Source: Rhizobacter sp. SG703
GTDB lineage: Bacteria; Pseudomonadota; Gammaproteobacteria; Burkholderiales; Burkholderiaceae_C
DNA length: 64,000 nt
Reading direction: 5' to 3'
NCBI RefSeq assembly: GCF_012275445.1
Contig: NZ_JAAZQK010000005.1
Coordinates: 124,001 to 188,000, forward strand
The position numbers were made by a program, and so were the translations under genes. Under the pieces are notes generated by a model. The model had not been told where the DNA came from and did not search any database. It saw nothing but the letters and a program-made list of their open reading frames with translations. This document shows positions 9,403 to 17,713 of this stretch, piece by piece (the stretch's first letter is position 1; the number at the start of each line of letters is the position of its first letter).

Positions 9403-10182
9403 TCAGGCCGCGACGGCCTGGTTGGCCCGCGCGACCATCTCGGTTGCGAATTCGACGAAGGCCTGCGCTCCGCGCGACGCCGGATCGAACACCACGCCCG
9501 GCAGGCCGTAGCTCGGCGCCTCGGCCAGGCGCACGTTGCGCGGGATCACGCTGTTGAAGACCTTGTCGCCGAAGTGAACCTTCAGCTGGTCGCTGACCTG
9601 CTGCTGCAGCGTGATGCGCGGATCGAACATCACGCGCAGCAGGCCGATCAGCTGCAGGTCGGGATTCAGGTTGGCATGCACCTGCTTGATGGTGTTGACC
9701 AGGTCCGACAGCCCTTCGAGCGCGAAGTACTCGCACTGCATCGGCACCACCACGCCGTGGGCGCTGCACAGCCCGTTCAGTGTCAGCAGGCTCAGCGACG
9801 GCGGGCAGTCGATCAGCACGAAGTCGTAGTCGGACGCCACCGCCTCGAGGGCCAGCTTCAGCCGCTTGTCGCGCCGCTCCAAGCTGACCAGTTCGACCTC
9901 GGCACCGGCGAGTTCGCGGTTCGCGCCCAGCACGTCGTAGCCGACCTTCTCGCTGCGCTGGCGGGCTTCGGCGATCGTCGCCGATTCCAGCAGCACGTCG
10001 TAGATGCTCAGTGACATCGCCCGCTTGTCGATGCCCGAGCCCATGGTCGCGTTGCCCTGGGGGTCGAGGTCGACGACCAGCACGCGCTGGCCGATCTGCG
10101 CCAGGCCGGCGGCCAGGTTGACGGTGGTCGTCGTCTTGCCGACGCCGCCTTTTTGGTTCGCGATGCAGAAGATGCGGGTCAT
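9403..10182 (-). CDS. parA: Chromosome-partitioning ATPase ParA
   Basis: Encodes 259 residues, the short chromosomal ParA/Soj type without an N-terminal DNA-binding extension. The deviant Walker A motif is KGGVGKTT (11-18), with signature lysine K11; Walker B is in FVLIDCPPSL. ParA dimers bind nucleoid DNA non-specifically and are released by ParB, moving parS-bound origins. It sits downstream of mnmG, rsmG and lysE on the same strand, the usual Burkholderiales order, and is convergent with argC. Confidence 0.96.
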   Translation of the reverse strand: MTRIFCIANQKGGVGKTTTTVNLAAGLAQIGQRVLVVDLDPQGNATMGSGIDKRAMSLSIYDVLLESATIAEARQRSEKVGYDVLGANRELAGAEVELVSLERRDKRLKLALEAVASDYDFVLIDCPPSLSLLTLNGLCSAHGVVVPMQCEYFALEGLSDLVNTIKQVHANLNPDLQLIGLLRVMFDPRITLQQQVSDQLKVHFGDKVFNSVIPRNVRLAEAPSYGLPGVVFDPASRGAQAFVEFATEMVARANQAVAA

Positions 10183-10208
10183 GGAGGAGGGCGCTGCTGG
10201 AAGGGGGA

Positions 10209-10826
10209 TCAGTTGCTGCCGAGGCGGATGCCGAAGCCGATCAGGAAGATACCAGCCGCCTTCTGCATCCACGCTGCCAATCGCCGGTGCCGGCGCACTT
10301 TGTTCGACACCGACTGCGCGAACGCGCACAGCGTCAGGCAGTAGGCGAGGGTGATCAGTGCGATCGTCGCGGCCATCGCGCTGAAGGTGATCGCACCGCG
10401 GTGGGTGGCCGGGTTGATGAACAGCGGGAAGAAGGCCATGTAGAACACAATGGCCTTCGGGTTCAGCAAGGTGATCAGGAAGGCTTGGCGCGCATAGCCG
10501 CGCGGCTCGATGCGGACCGGCGAGGCATCGCCGGGCTTGGCCAGCAGCAGCCGCAGGCCGATCCAGACCAGGTAGGCGGCACCACCGTATTGCACCAGCC
10601 GGAACGCGGCGGGGTGCGAGGCAAGCAGCGCGGCCACGCCCCCGACGGCAAACCACAGCAGCACCTGGTCGCCGGCGATCACGCCGAAGGTGGCGGCCGC
10701 GCCGGCGCGGAATCCGCCTTTCGCGGTCGACGTGAGCAAGGCCAGCGTGCCCGGACCGGGGAGCGCCAGGAACAGCACGATGGCCAGGCAGAACGACCCG
10801 TAGTCGGGGATGCCGAGGACGGTCAT
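10209..10826 (-). CDS. LysE/RhtB family amino-acid exporter
   Basis: Encodes 205 residues with about six hydrophobic segments and the family signature LALPGPGTLALLTSTAKGGF (20-39), plus LLNPKAIVFYMAFFPLFI in the second half. These inner-membrane proteins export amino acids (lysine, arginine, threonine, homoserine lactone and others); the substrate here is not known. Its ATG overlaps the rsmG stop by 4 nt and it ends 26 bp before parA, so it appears co-transcribed in mnmG-rsmG-lysE-parA. Confidence 0.9.
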   Translation of the reverse strand: MTVLGIPDYGSFCLAIVLFLALPGPGTLALLTSTAKGGFRAGAAATFGVIAGDQVLLWFAVGGVAALLASHPAAFRLVQYGGAAYLVWIGLRLLLAKPGDASPVRIEPRGYARQAFLITLLNPKAIVFYMAFFPLFINPATHRGAITFSAMAATIALITLAYCLTLCAFAQSVSNKVRRHRRLAAWMQKAAGIFLIGFGIRLGSN

Positions 10827-11485
10827 TCGGCAGCCCGGGGTCGGATCCAGACCAGACAGCGCTCGGCGTCAAGAGCGGGCACCTGTAACGGTTCCACGTG
10901 AAACACATCGAGATCGACCGGCAGGTCGGCGATCTCGGTCATGGGGGGCTTGCCCTTCATCGCCATCCAGGTACCGCCGGACCGAGCGAGGTGCTTCGCG
11001 GTCAGTCGCGTGAAGTCGCCCAGCGACGCGAAGGCGCGGGAGGTGACCACATCGGCCCCGGCGGGCGGCAGTTCTTCGACACGGGCATGCTGCGACCGCA
11101 GCTGGCGCAGCCCCAGCTCGGCTGCGGCCTGCTGGATGAAGCTGGCCTTCTTGCCGACGGTGTCGACGCAGGTGATCTGCCAGCTGGGCTCGGCGATGGC
11201 GATCACGACCCCGGGCAGGCCCGCGCCACTGCCGACATCGAGCAAGCGCAGCGGCTGACCAGCCGCATGCCGGCGCAGCGGCAGCACGACCGACAGGCTG
11301 TCGAGCAGATGGTGGGTCAGCATCTCAGCCGGATCGCGGACGGCTGTCAGGTTGTAGACGCGATTCCACTTCGCGATGAGGTCCTGGTAGGCGAGCAGGC
11401 GCGCCTGCTGGTCGGCGTCGAGCGCCAGCCCGAGCCGTTCCAGCCCGCGGGCGAGGACGAGCTCGCGGGCCTCAGGCGGCTGCAT
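10823..11485 (-). CDS. rsmG: 16S rRNA (guanine527-N7)-methyltransferase RsmG
   Basis: Encodes 220 residues. RsmG (GidB) methylates G527 of 16S rRNA using S-adenosylmethionine. The SAM-binding motif is [14 protein letters not shown] (81-94); [14 protein letters not shown] (39-52) and THHLLDSL (57-64) are family blocks. It overlaps mnmG by 14 bp and the lysE-type gene by 4 bp. A parS-like site lies inside the 3' part of the coding sequence (10890-10905). Confidence 0.95.
   Translation of the reverse strand: MQPPEARELVLARGLERLGLALDADQQARLLAYQDLIAKWNRVYNLTAVRDPAEMLTHHLLDSLSVVLPLRRHAAGQPLRLLDVGSGAGLPGVVIAIAEPSWQITCVDTVGKKASFIQQAAAELGLRQLRSQHARVEELPPAGADVVTSRAFASLGDFTRLTAKHLARSGGTWMAMKGKPPMTEIADLPVDLDVFHVEPLQVPALDAERCLVWIRPRAAE
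10890..10905. promoter_or_regulatory. parS-like ParB-binding site 1
   Basis: GGTTCCACGTGAAACA matches the parS consensus TGTTTCACGTGAAACA at 14 of 16 positions. It lies in rsmG, 3.1 kb from parB. Confidence 0.78.
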
Positions 11486-13454
11486 CGGTCGGGGTGGTGT
11501 CGTTGCCTGCGCGGTCTGCCGCCATGAACTCCTTGAAGCGGCCTTTCTTCAAGTGGATCAGCAACAGCGAGATGGCGGCCGGGGTGATACCGGAGATGCG
11601 AGAAGCCTGGCCCAGCGTCTCCGGCCGATGCTTCGCCAGCTTTTGCCGGGCCTCGAAACTGAGCGCGGTGACCTGGGCGTAGTCGAGCTCGGCCGGCAGC
11701 CGCAGGCTTTCGAAATGGGCGGCGCGCTCGACTTCATCGTTCTGCTTGGTGATGTAGCCGGCGTACTTGATGCTGATCTCGGCCTGCTCGATCACCGTGT
11801 CGGCGAGCGTCAGGCCCAGTTCGGCTTGCAGCGCGGCACGTGAGACGCCCAGCTCCGGTTTGGCGATGGCGGCGACTTCGGCAATGGCGTCGAAGCCGAC
11901 CCCCGGCCGCCGAAGCAGGTCGGCCAAGCTGTATTCGTGCTCGATGGCCTTGCCCAGCAGCCGTTCGGCGTCGGCCGCGCGCAGCAGGTTCGGGTGGACC
12001 CAGGTCGAGCGCAGCCGCTCGGTTTCACGTGAAACAGCATCACGCTTGCGGTTGAAAGCATTCCAGCGCGCGTCGTCCACCAAGCCCATCTCGCGGCCGA
12101 CCTCGGTGAGCCGCAAGTCGGCATTGTCTTCACGCAGCTGCAGCCGGAATTCGGCGCGGCTGGTGAACATGCGGTACGGCTCGGTCACGCCCTTGGTGAT
12201 CAGGTCGTCAACGAGGACGCCGAGGTAGGCCTGGTCGCGGCGGGGGGTCCAGGCCTCGTGCCCCTGCACTTGGCGAGCGGCGTTGATGCCAGCGAACAGG
12301 CCTTGAGCCGCGGCCTCTTCATAGCCGGTCGTGCCATTGATCTGGCCGGCGAAGAACAGGCCGCCGATCGACTTGGTCTCGAAGCTGCCCTTCAGGCCGC
12401 GCGGATCGAAGTAGTCGTACTCGATCGCATAGCCGGGCCGGAGGATGTGGGCATTCTCCAGTCCCGGCATCGAGCGCACGGCTGCCAGCTGGATGTCGAA
12501 CGGCAGGCTTGTGCTGATGCCGTTCGGGTAGAACTCGTGTGTCGTCAGGCCTTCCGGCTCGAGGAAGATCTGGTGCGAGTCCTTGTCGGCGAAGCGGTTG
12601 ATCTTGTCTTCGATGCTCGGGCAGTACCTCGGGCCGACGCCTTCGATCACGCCGGTGAACATCGGGCTGCGGTCGAAGCCGCCGCGGATGATCTCGTGCG
12701 TGCGCTCATTGGTGTGGGTGATCCAGCAGGGCAGCTGGCGCGGGTGCTGCGATGCATGGCCCATGAAGCTGAACACCGGCATCGGATCGAGGTCGCCGGG
12801 CTGCTCGGTGAGCTTCGAGAAGTCGATGGTGCGGCCGTCCAGGCGCGGCGGGGTGCCGGTCTTCAGCCTGCCTTGTGGCAGCTTCAGTTCCTTCAGCCGC
12901 GCGGACAGCGACACGGCGGGTGGATCGCCGGCCCGGCCGCCCGCATGGTTCTGCAGCCCGACATGGATGCGCCCGTCGAGGAAGGTGCCGGCTGTCAGCA
13001 CGACGGCCCGGGCCCGAAAGCGGATGCCGACCTGCGTGACGGCACCGACGACGCGATCGCCTTCGACGATCAGATCGTCGACCGCCTGCTGGAACAGCGT
13101 CAGGTTCGGCTGGTTTTCCAGCCGGTGGCGAATGGCTGCTTTGTAGAGAATGCGATCCGCCTGCGCGCGGGTGGCCCGAACGGCCGGGCCTTTCGAGCCG
13201 TTGAGGATTCGGAACTGGATGCCGGATTCATCGGTGGCCGCCGCCATCGCGCCCCCGAGCGCATCGACTTCCTTGACCAGGTGCCCCTTGCCGATGCCGC
13301 CGATCGACGGGTTGCAGCTCATCTGGCCCAGTGTTTCGATGTTGTGCGTCAGCAGCAAGGTTCCGCAGCCCATGCGGGCGGCGGCGAGTGCGGCCTCGGT
13401 GCCGGCATGGCCGCCGCCGACGACAATCACGTCGAATTCATGGGGGAACAACAT
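11472..13454 (-). CDS. mnmG: tRNA uridine-5-carboxymethylaminomethyl modification enzyme MnmG
   Basis: Encodes 660 residues, normal for MnmG (GidA). With MnmE it installs carboxymethylaminomethyl groups at the wobble U34 of tRNAs using FAD and methylene-THF. The Rossmann motif [12 protein letters not shown] (11-22) binds [22 protein letters not shown] and the C-terminal [10 protein letters not shown] are family blocks. ATG 13454 is chosen because the protein then begins [15 protein letters not shown] and a GGAG precedes it; a longer frame to 13511 adds a low-complexity Ala-rich tail. It contains a parS-like site at 12021-12036. Confidence 0.97.
   Translation of the reverse strand: MLFPHEFDVIVVGGGHAGTEAALAAARMGCGTLLLTHNIETLGQMSCNPSIGGIGKGHLVKEVDALGGAMAAATDESGIQFRILNGSKGPAVRATRAQADRILYKAAIRHRLENQPNLTLFQQAVDDLIVEGDRVVGAVTQVGIRFRARAVVLTAGTFLDGRIHVGLQNHAGGRAGDPPAVSLSARLKELKLPQGRLKTGTPPRLDGRTIDFSKLTEQPGDLDPMPVFSFMGHASQHPRQLPCWITHTNERTHEIIRGGFDRSPMFTGVIEGVGPRYCPSIEDKINRFADKDSHQIFLEPEGLTTHEFYPNGISTSLPFDIQLAAVRSMPGLENAHILRPGYAIEYDYFDPRGLKGSFETKSIGGLFFAGQINGTTGYEEAAAQGLFAGINAARQVQGHEAWTPRRDQAYLGVLVDDLITKGVTEPYRMFTSRAEFRLQLREDNADLRLTEVGREMGLVDDARWNAFNRKRDAVSRETERLRSTWVHPNLLRAADAERLLGKAIEHEYSLADLLRRPGVGFDAIAEVAAIAKPELGVSRAALQAELGLTLADTVIEQAEISIKYAGYITKQNDEVERAAHFESLRLPAELDYAQVTALSFEARQKLAKHRPETLGQASRISGITPAAISLLLIHLKKGRFKEFMAADRAGNDTTPTDAAA
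12021..12036. promoter_or_regulatory. parS-like ParB-binding site 2 (best match)
   Basis: GGTTTCACGTGAAACA matches the consensus parS at 15 of 16 positions. It is embedded in the mnmG reading frame, where it encodes part of AVSRETE. Confidence 0.9.
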
Positions 13455-13608
13455 GGGGGCTCCGGTTGGGGTCGCAGCGGCGGCTTTCCGCGCTGCAGTC
13501 GCAGGGCGCAAGGGGCGCCGGCGAGGGCCGAATTTTAGGCGTGGCCCGCATTCCCGTCACCCGTTGTTGCGGCCTGCCGCGCTTGCAGCGTGGTTTCGTC
13601 GACACCTT

Positions 13609-13624
13609 GGTTTCACGTGGAACA
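13609..13624. promoter_or_regulatory. parS-like ParB-binding site 3
   Basis: GGTTTCACGTGGAACA matches the consensus parS at 14 of 16 positions. It ends 4 nt before the start codon of the Cys-cluster protein at 13629 and overlaps its translation-initiation region. Confidence 0.78.
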
Positions 13625-13628
13625 GCCG

Positions 13629-13904
13629 ATGAACGCCGCTTTGGCCTGCCGACCCGGCTGTGGCGCCTGCTGCACCGCGCCGTCGATCAGCACGCCGATT
13701 CCCGGCATGCCCGATGGCAAACCCGCAGGCGTGCCGTGTGTGCAACTCGATGCCGAGCGGCGCTGCAAGATCTTCGGCCAGGCGGATCGGCCCGCGGTCT
13801 GCGGTTCGCTGCAGCCAAGTGCCGAGATGTGCGGCACCGACGCCGAGCATGCGATACGTTGGCTGACGCAGCTTGAGCGCCGGACCTGCCCGGCATCGCG
13901 CTGA
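13629..13904 (+). CDS. YkgJ-type cysteine-cluster protein
   Basis: Encodes 91 residues with a cluster C7, C11, C14, C15 (CRPGCGACC) and further cysteines at roughly 37, 46, 58, 68 and 87. This is the arrangement of the YkgJ/UPF0153 Zn- or Fe-S-binding family, whose function is not established. The start at 13629 gives the family N-terminus; an upstream in-frame ATG at 13590 would put the parS site inside the gene. It is divergent from mnmG. Because parS site 3 covers the leader, ParB binding might repress it, which is an inference. Confidence 0.78.
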   Translation: MNAALACRPGCGACCTAPSISTPIPGMPDGKPAGVPCVQLDAERRCKIFGQADRPAVCGSLQPSAEMCGTDAEHAIRWLTQLERRTCPASR

Positions 13905-13983
13905 CACCGCTGCGGCTACCCCCAATGCCGAACGGGAGGCCGCTCTCTAGACTGGTACACCCTGACAGAGCGGAGACCTCGAC

Positions 13984-14967
13984 ATGCAATTCGATTCCAT
14001 CACCCGCCGCACTTGGCTGGCCGCCGCTGCGGCCGGCAGTCTTCCGTCGATCGGTTGGGGGCAGGGTGCTGCCTGGCCGACCAAGCCGATCCGCTTCGTC
14101 GTGCCGTTCGCACCGGGCGGCAGCTCGGAGATCGTCGCTCGCTCCACCGCCGTCGAGCTTGGCAAGGGTCTGGGCCAGACGGTCTATGTCGAGAACAAGC
14201 CCGGCGGCAGCGGCAACATCGCGATGGCCGACGTCGCGCACGCCGACGATCAGCACACGGTGATCCTGGGCCACATCGGCACGCTGGCGGTGAACCCGTT
14301 CATGTACGACAAGCTGCCGTACGACCCGATCAAGGATTTCCGCCCGATCACCTTGCTGGCGAAGGTGCCCAGCCTCTATGTCGTCCACCCGGATGTGCCG
14401 GCGAAGAACTTGAAGGAGTTCATCGCGCTGGTGCGCAGCAAACCCGGGCAGTTGAACTTCGGTTCCGCCGGCAACGGCAGTGCCGGGCATCTGGCGATGG
14501 AGTACCTGAAGGCTGCGGCCAACCTGTTCATCGTTCATGTACCGTACCGCGGCACCGGGCCTCAGCTGACGGACCTGCTGGCTGGCCGTCTCGATGCGGC
14601 CTCGGTCGGTGCGCCGGCCATCCTGCAGTTCATCAAGGCCGGGAAGCTGCGCTGCCTGGCCACAGGGTCGAAGCAGCGCCTGGCGCAACTGCCCGACGTG
14701 CCGACCGTCGCTGAACAAGGATTCCCGAACTTCGAGATGACGCAGTGGTACGGGTTGATGGCCCCGTCCAGCCTCGCGCAAACGTATGCGGACCGCCTCG
14801 CGGTGGAGGCGGCGAAGGCCATCCGCTCGCAGGCCGCCAAGGAGCGCCTGGAAGGCGACGCGGCCGAGGCGATCGGCAACACGCCGGCGCAGTTCGCGCA
14901 GTTCATCGCGCAGGAGCAGGCGCGCTGGAAGCCGGTGATCACGCGGGCGCGCATCAAACCGGACTGA
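13984..14967 (+). CDS. Bug-family tripartite-tricarboxylate-type solute-binding protein
   Basis: Encodes 327 residues. The N-terminus has a twin-arginine-like element TRRTWLAAAAAG and a likely cleavage after residue 27, so it is periplasmic. Family blocks are KPIRFVVPFAPGGSSEIVAR, VENKPGGSGNIAM, LNFGSAGNGSAGHLAMEY and VPYRGTGP. Bug proteins bind carboxylates, amino acids or aromatic compounds; most are orphans without TctAB transport partners in the same locus, as here. The ligand is unknown. Confidence 0.92.
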   Translation: MQFDSITRRTWLAAAAAGSLPSIGWGQGAAWPTKPIRFVVPFAPGGSSEIVARSTAVELGKGLGQTVYVENKPGGSGNIAMADVAHADDQHTVILGHIGTLAVNPFMYDKLPYDPIKDFRPITLLAKVPSLYVVHPDVPAKNLKEFIALVRSKPGQLNFGSAGNGSAGHLAMEYLKAAANLFIVHVPYRGTGPQLTDLLAGRLDAASVGAPAILQFIKAGKLRCLATGSKQRLAQLPDVPTVAEQGFPNFEMTQWYGLMAPSSLAQTYADRLAVEAAKAIRSQAAKERLEGDAAEAIGNTPAQFAQFIAQEQARWKPVITRARIKPD

Positions 14968-15126
14968 GCGGCCAACGGAGCGCCGCCCATCCGGCAACGA
15001 CTGAACTGAGCCGCGATCGACGCGCTTCCCGGCGCTTTGCCGGCGGCGCGGCCATGGGAGCATCCGCCGACACGGACGATCGGGCGGCGCTGGGTTGCCG
15101 CCGGCACCGTGGCGGGATCGTCGTCC

Positions 15127-17154
15127 ATGGTGTTGAAGTTCCGTCAACTGCTGCGTCGGGTTGCTGCTTCGGTCAAGTTCAAGATCGTCGCGGCCGGGGT
15201 GGTCACGGCCGTCGGTGCGACCGCGGTCACGACGCACTTCGTGTTGTCGACCACGCAAAGCCGTTCGCGGCAGCAGTTGCTGCTGCAAAGCGCCAACGAC
15301 GTGGAGCGCACGGCCAACCTGTTGTCGAGCAAGCTCGAGCTCCTGCAGACGGCGCTGCAGGGCGTCGCGAACCAGGTGCGGCCCGAGATGTTGCAAGACC
15401 GTCCGGCGCTGACGCGATTCCTGATCGACAAGCCGTCCGCTGGCCTGCTCTTCGATTCGGTCTTCATCGCGGCGCCGAACGGCGACCTGCTGGTGCGGCT
15501 CGAGAAGGGGGTGCCGAACACGACGCTGCCGAGCCTGGGAGGCCGCGAGTACTTCCAGCGCGTGATGCGCGAGAAGCTGCCAGTGGTGTCGAGCCCGCTG
15601 GTCGGCGCGATCAGCCATGCTGCGGTCCTCGTCTTCGCTGTTCCGGTGCGGCAGGTCGATGGCCAGGTCACGGCCGTCGTCGGCGGATCGCTGCGGCTCG
15701 ACAAGACCGGGCTGCTGTCGTTCCTGCGCGATTCATCCGGCCGCGACAACTCGCGCGACCTGGTGATCGATCGAAGCGGGCAGATCCTCGCGCATGCCGA
15801 TCCGCAGCGCATCCTGCGCAATGCGCGCGAGGAGGTCGGCCTGAGCGCCGAGTTCCAGCGCTGGGTCCTCGACGGCAGCACGATCCACGTGGAGGGCACG
15901 GCCTCGGTGGGTCATGGCTACCTGGTTGCGCTGGCCGGCGTGCCGGCCGCCGAGTGGATGCTGGTTCACGTCACGCCCGAAGCCGATGCGATGCAATCGC
16001 TGGCCGCGGCGCGCGACACCGCATGGCGGGTCGGGGCGCTGGTGGGGCTTGCGGCCGCGCTGCTCGCGGGCTTGCTCGCCTGGTTCATCACGCGGCCGAT
16101 CTCGCGTCTGCATGCGAGGGCCATGAGCCTGCTGGATGACGATGCGCCGATTCGCGGCGACTGGCCGCGTGGCGGGGGCGAGATCGGCGCCTTGTCGCGC
16201 GTGTTCCAGCATGTCGTCGAACAGCGGTCGCTGCGCGACCGGGAGACCCAACGCTTGCTGATGCAGCTGCAAGCTGTCCTGGATGCGGCGCACGCCGGTA
16301 TCGCGCTGACGCGCGATGGACAGTTCGAACTGGTGAGCCGGCATTTCTGCGAGCTGTTCGGGCGCGACAAGACCGAACTGCTGAGGCACGACACGCGGCA
16401 GCTCTTCACGAGCGAACTGCAGCACCAGCTGCTGAGCCAGCAGTCGCGCGATGCGTTGGGCGCGACCGGCATGTTCGAGGTCGAGAGCCAACTCGCGCGG
16501 CGCGATGGCAGCATCTTCTGGGGCCACATCCGCGGCAGCCTGTTGCCCGACAGCGATCGGCGCGCCGGCATCATCTGGATCGTCGAGGACGTGACCGAGG
16601 CGCATGAACGCAACGCGCGGCTGTCGTGGTCGGCGACGCATGACGCGATGACGCGCCTGGCCAACAGGGTGCAGTTCGAGAAGGTTCTCGACGAGGCGAC
16701 GCTGAGGGCCGCCGAGCAGCCGTTCTGTGCGCTGTTCATCGACCTCGATCGCTTCAAGGCGGTCAACGACAGTGCAGGGCACGCGGCCGGCGACGCGCTG
16801 CTGCGCGACATCGCCGCGCAACTGCAGGACCGCGTGCGCCCATCGGACACGGTGGCACGGCTGGGCGGCGACGAGTTCGCGGTGCTGTTGCCGCACTGCC
16901 CGGTCAAGCGCGCGGTGGACTTGGCCGACACGTTGCGGGCGGCGATCAACGGCTATCGCCTGGCCTGGGAGGGCCGCAACTTCAGCGTGGGGGCGAGCAT
17001 CGGGCTCGTGCATGTCGACGCCGGCTTCGCGAATGCGGCCGAGGTGCTGCGGGCCGCCGACACGGCCTGCTACGCCGCGAAGCGCGACGGACGCAACCAG
17101 GTGGTGGTCTATACCACTGCGATGGCAGCGGCTCAGAATCTGGTGGGAGTTTGA
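15127..17154 (+). CDS. Membrane diguanylate cyclase with Cache and PAS sensor domains
   Basis: Encodes 675 residues from ATG 15127; the frame is open to 15037 but the added residues look non-coding. Order: a membrane segment at about 17-39, a periplasmic double-Cache-like domain, a second membrane segment at about 298-321, a HAMP-like linker, a PAS domain at about 370-500, and a GGDEF domain with intact GGDEF at 580-584. The inhibitory I-site RPSD lies five residues before it. No EAL domain, so it should make cyclic di-GMP in response to an external and perhaps a cytoplasmic signal. It stands alone and its signal is unknown. Confidence 0.9.
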   Translation: MVLKFRQLLRRVAASVKFKIVAAGVVTAVGATAVTTHFVLSTTQSRSRQQLLLQSANDVERTANLLSSKLELLQTALQGVANQVRPEMLQDRPALTRFLIDKPSAGLLFDSVFIAAPNGDLLVRLEKGVPNTTLPSLGGREYFQRVMREKLPVVSSPLVGAISHAAVLVFAVPVRQVDGQVTAVVGGSLRLDKTGLLSFLRDSSGRDNSRDLVIDRSGQILAHADPQRILRNAREEVGLSAEFQRWVLDGSTIHVEGTASVGHGYLVALAGVPAAEWMLVHVTPEADAMQSLAAARDTAWRVGALVGLAAALLAGLLAWFITRPISRLHARAMSLLDDDAPIRGDWPRGGGEIGALSRVFQHVVEQRSLRDRETQRLLMQLQAVLDAAHAGIALTRDGQFELVSRHFCELFGRDKTELLRHDTRQLFTSELQHQLLSQQSRDALGATGMFEVESQLARRDGSIFWGHIRGSLLPDSDRRAGIIWIVEDVTEAHERNARLSWSATHDAMTRLANRVQFEKVLDEATLRAAEQPFCALFIDLDRFKAVNDSAGHAAGDALLRDIAAQLQDRVRPSDTVARLGGDEFAVLLPHCPVKRAVDLADTLRAAINGYRLAWEGRNFSVGASIGLVHVDAGFANAAEVLRAADTACYAAKRDGRNQVVVYTTAMAAAQNLVGV

Positions 17155-17427
17155 CGGGCCGGCCTCGCGGGAGCTGAGGCGGCCGGGCCAAGCCTGTTGG
17201 CACTTCGACAGTTCGAAACGCAACAGACCTGGCTTGGCACGACTGACATTGACGAGATCAGGGACACCCCTGTCTCTTCGAGGGAACCTCGCTGCGGTGA
17301 CAGCCGCTCACGGGTTCCTCTTCGATTTACTACTTCCTCCGCTGAGTTCGTTGCAGTGATCCCGGGAATCTGGAGCGCCCGATCACTGCTCGATCAACTT
17401 TTACTACTACCGCTCAGATACGCAGTC
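17155..17427. other. Non-coding region between diguanylate cyclase and peptide gene
   Basis: No supported gene. It holds two hairpins: an imperfect one at 17280-17320 (GAGGGAACC paired with GGTTCCTC, with inner GCGG/CCGC) and a perfect one at 17353-17389. The base composition is clearly less G+C-rich than the flanking genes and continues so through luxR. It lies downstream of two convergent genes, so terminator function is plausible. Confidence 0.55.
17353..17389. terminator. Perfect 9-bp inverted repeat downstream of the peptide gene
   Basis: GCAGTGATC (17353-17361) and GATCACTGC (17381-17389) pair perfectly around a 19-nt loop. On the plus strand a short CTTTT follows at about 17398-17402, giving at best a weak intrinsic terminator for the cyclase message. 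For the minus-strand peptide mRNA it would form a 3' hairpin about 40 nt after the stop codon. Confidence 0.45.
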
Positions 17428-17586
17428 TCACCAGCCCTTGTTCGGCAAATCCGTTCCGCCGCTGATCAGGCGCAGCAGCTGTGCATCGAGAACGACAGGC
17501 TCGTTGCGCACTGCTGCCGGCTCCATCTCGAACAGAACTTCGTTCTTCGAGTCAGCCATCGGGATCACGGAGATTGCTTGTTGCAT
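17428..17586 (-). CDS. 52-residue peptide with double-glycine-type leader
   Basis: I do not recognise a named family. ATG 17586 is preceded by AGGAG with a 6-nt spacer, a strong initiation site. The C-terminus reads LDAQLLRLISGGTDLPNKGW (33-52). Counting back from the second Gly, Leu is at -12 and -7, Ile at -4 and Gly at -2 and -1, which is the pattern of double-glycine leaders cut by C39 peptidase transporters; cleavage would free the octapeptide TDLPNKGW. No cysteines, so no disulfide or lanthionine in the core. It lies 127 bp downstream of luxR on the same strand, has a lux-box-like site at 17662-17681 and a 5'-UTR hairpin. No transporter is in the window. A non-secreted small protein is the main alternative. 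Confidence 0.66.
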   Translation of the reverse strand: MQQAISVIPMADSKNEVLFEMEPAAVRNEPVVLDAQLLRLISGGTDLPNKGW

Positions 17587-17607
17587 GAGGGGCTCCTGGC
17601 TTGCTGC

Positions 17608-17627
17608 GTGCACGCCAACTCGTGCAC
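17608..17627. promoter_or_regulatory. Hairpin in the peptide mRNA leader
   Basis: GTGCACG (17608-17614) and CGTGCAC (17621-17627) form a perfect 7-bp stem with a 6-nt loop, ending 10 nt upstream of the AGGAG of the peptide gene. It could affect translation or mRNA stability. Confidence 0.45.
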
Positions 17628-17661
17628 TGGCTCTATTGCAGCAGCCCCCCTCGTTCGCGGT

Positions 17662-17681
17662 AACTGTCAGCTCTTACAGGT
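17662..17681 (-). promoter_or_regulatory. lux-box-like site upstream of the peptide gene
   Basis: Read on the minus strand the 20-mer is ACCTGTAAGAGCTGACAGTT, close to the Vibrio lux box ACCTGTAGGATCGTACAGGT. The outer dyad ACCTGT/ACAGTT differs from perfect symmetry at one position. Its centre is 85 bp before the peptide ATG; a possible -10 (CAATAG, 17633-17638) lies about 36 bp from the centre, near the spacing expected for LuxR-type activation. Confidence 0.68.
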
Positions 17682-17713
17682 ATCGCTGCACGCCAAGTTC
17701 GGGCAGTGAAAAC

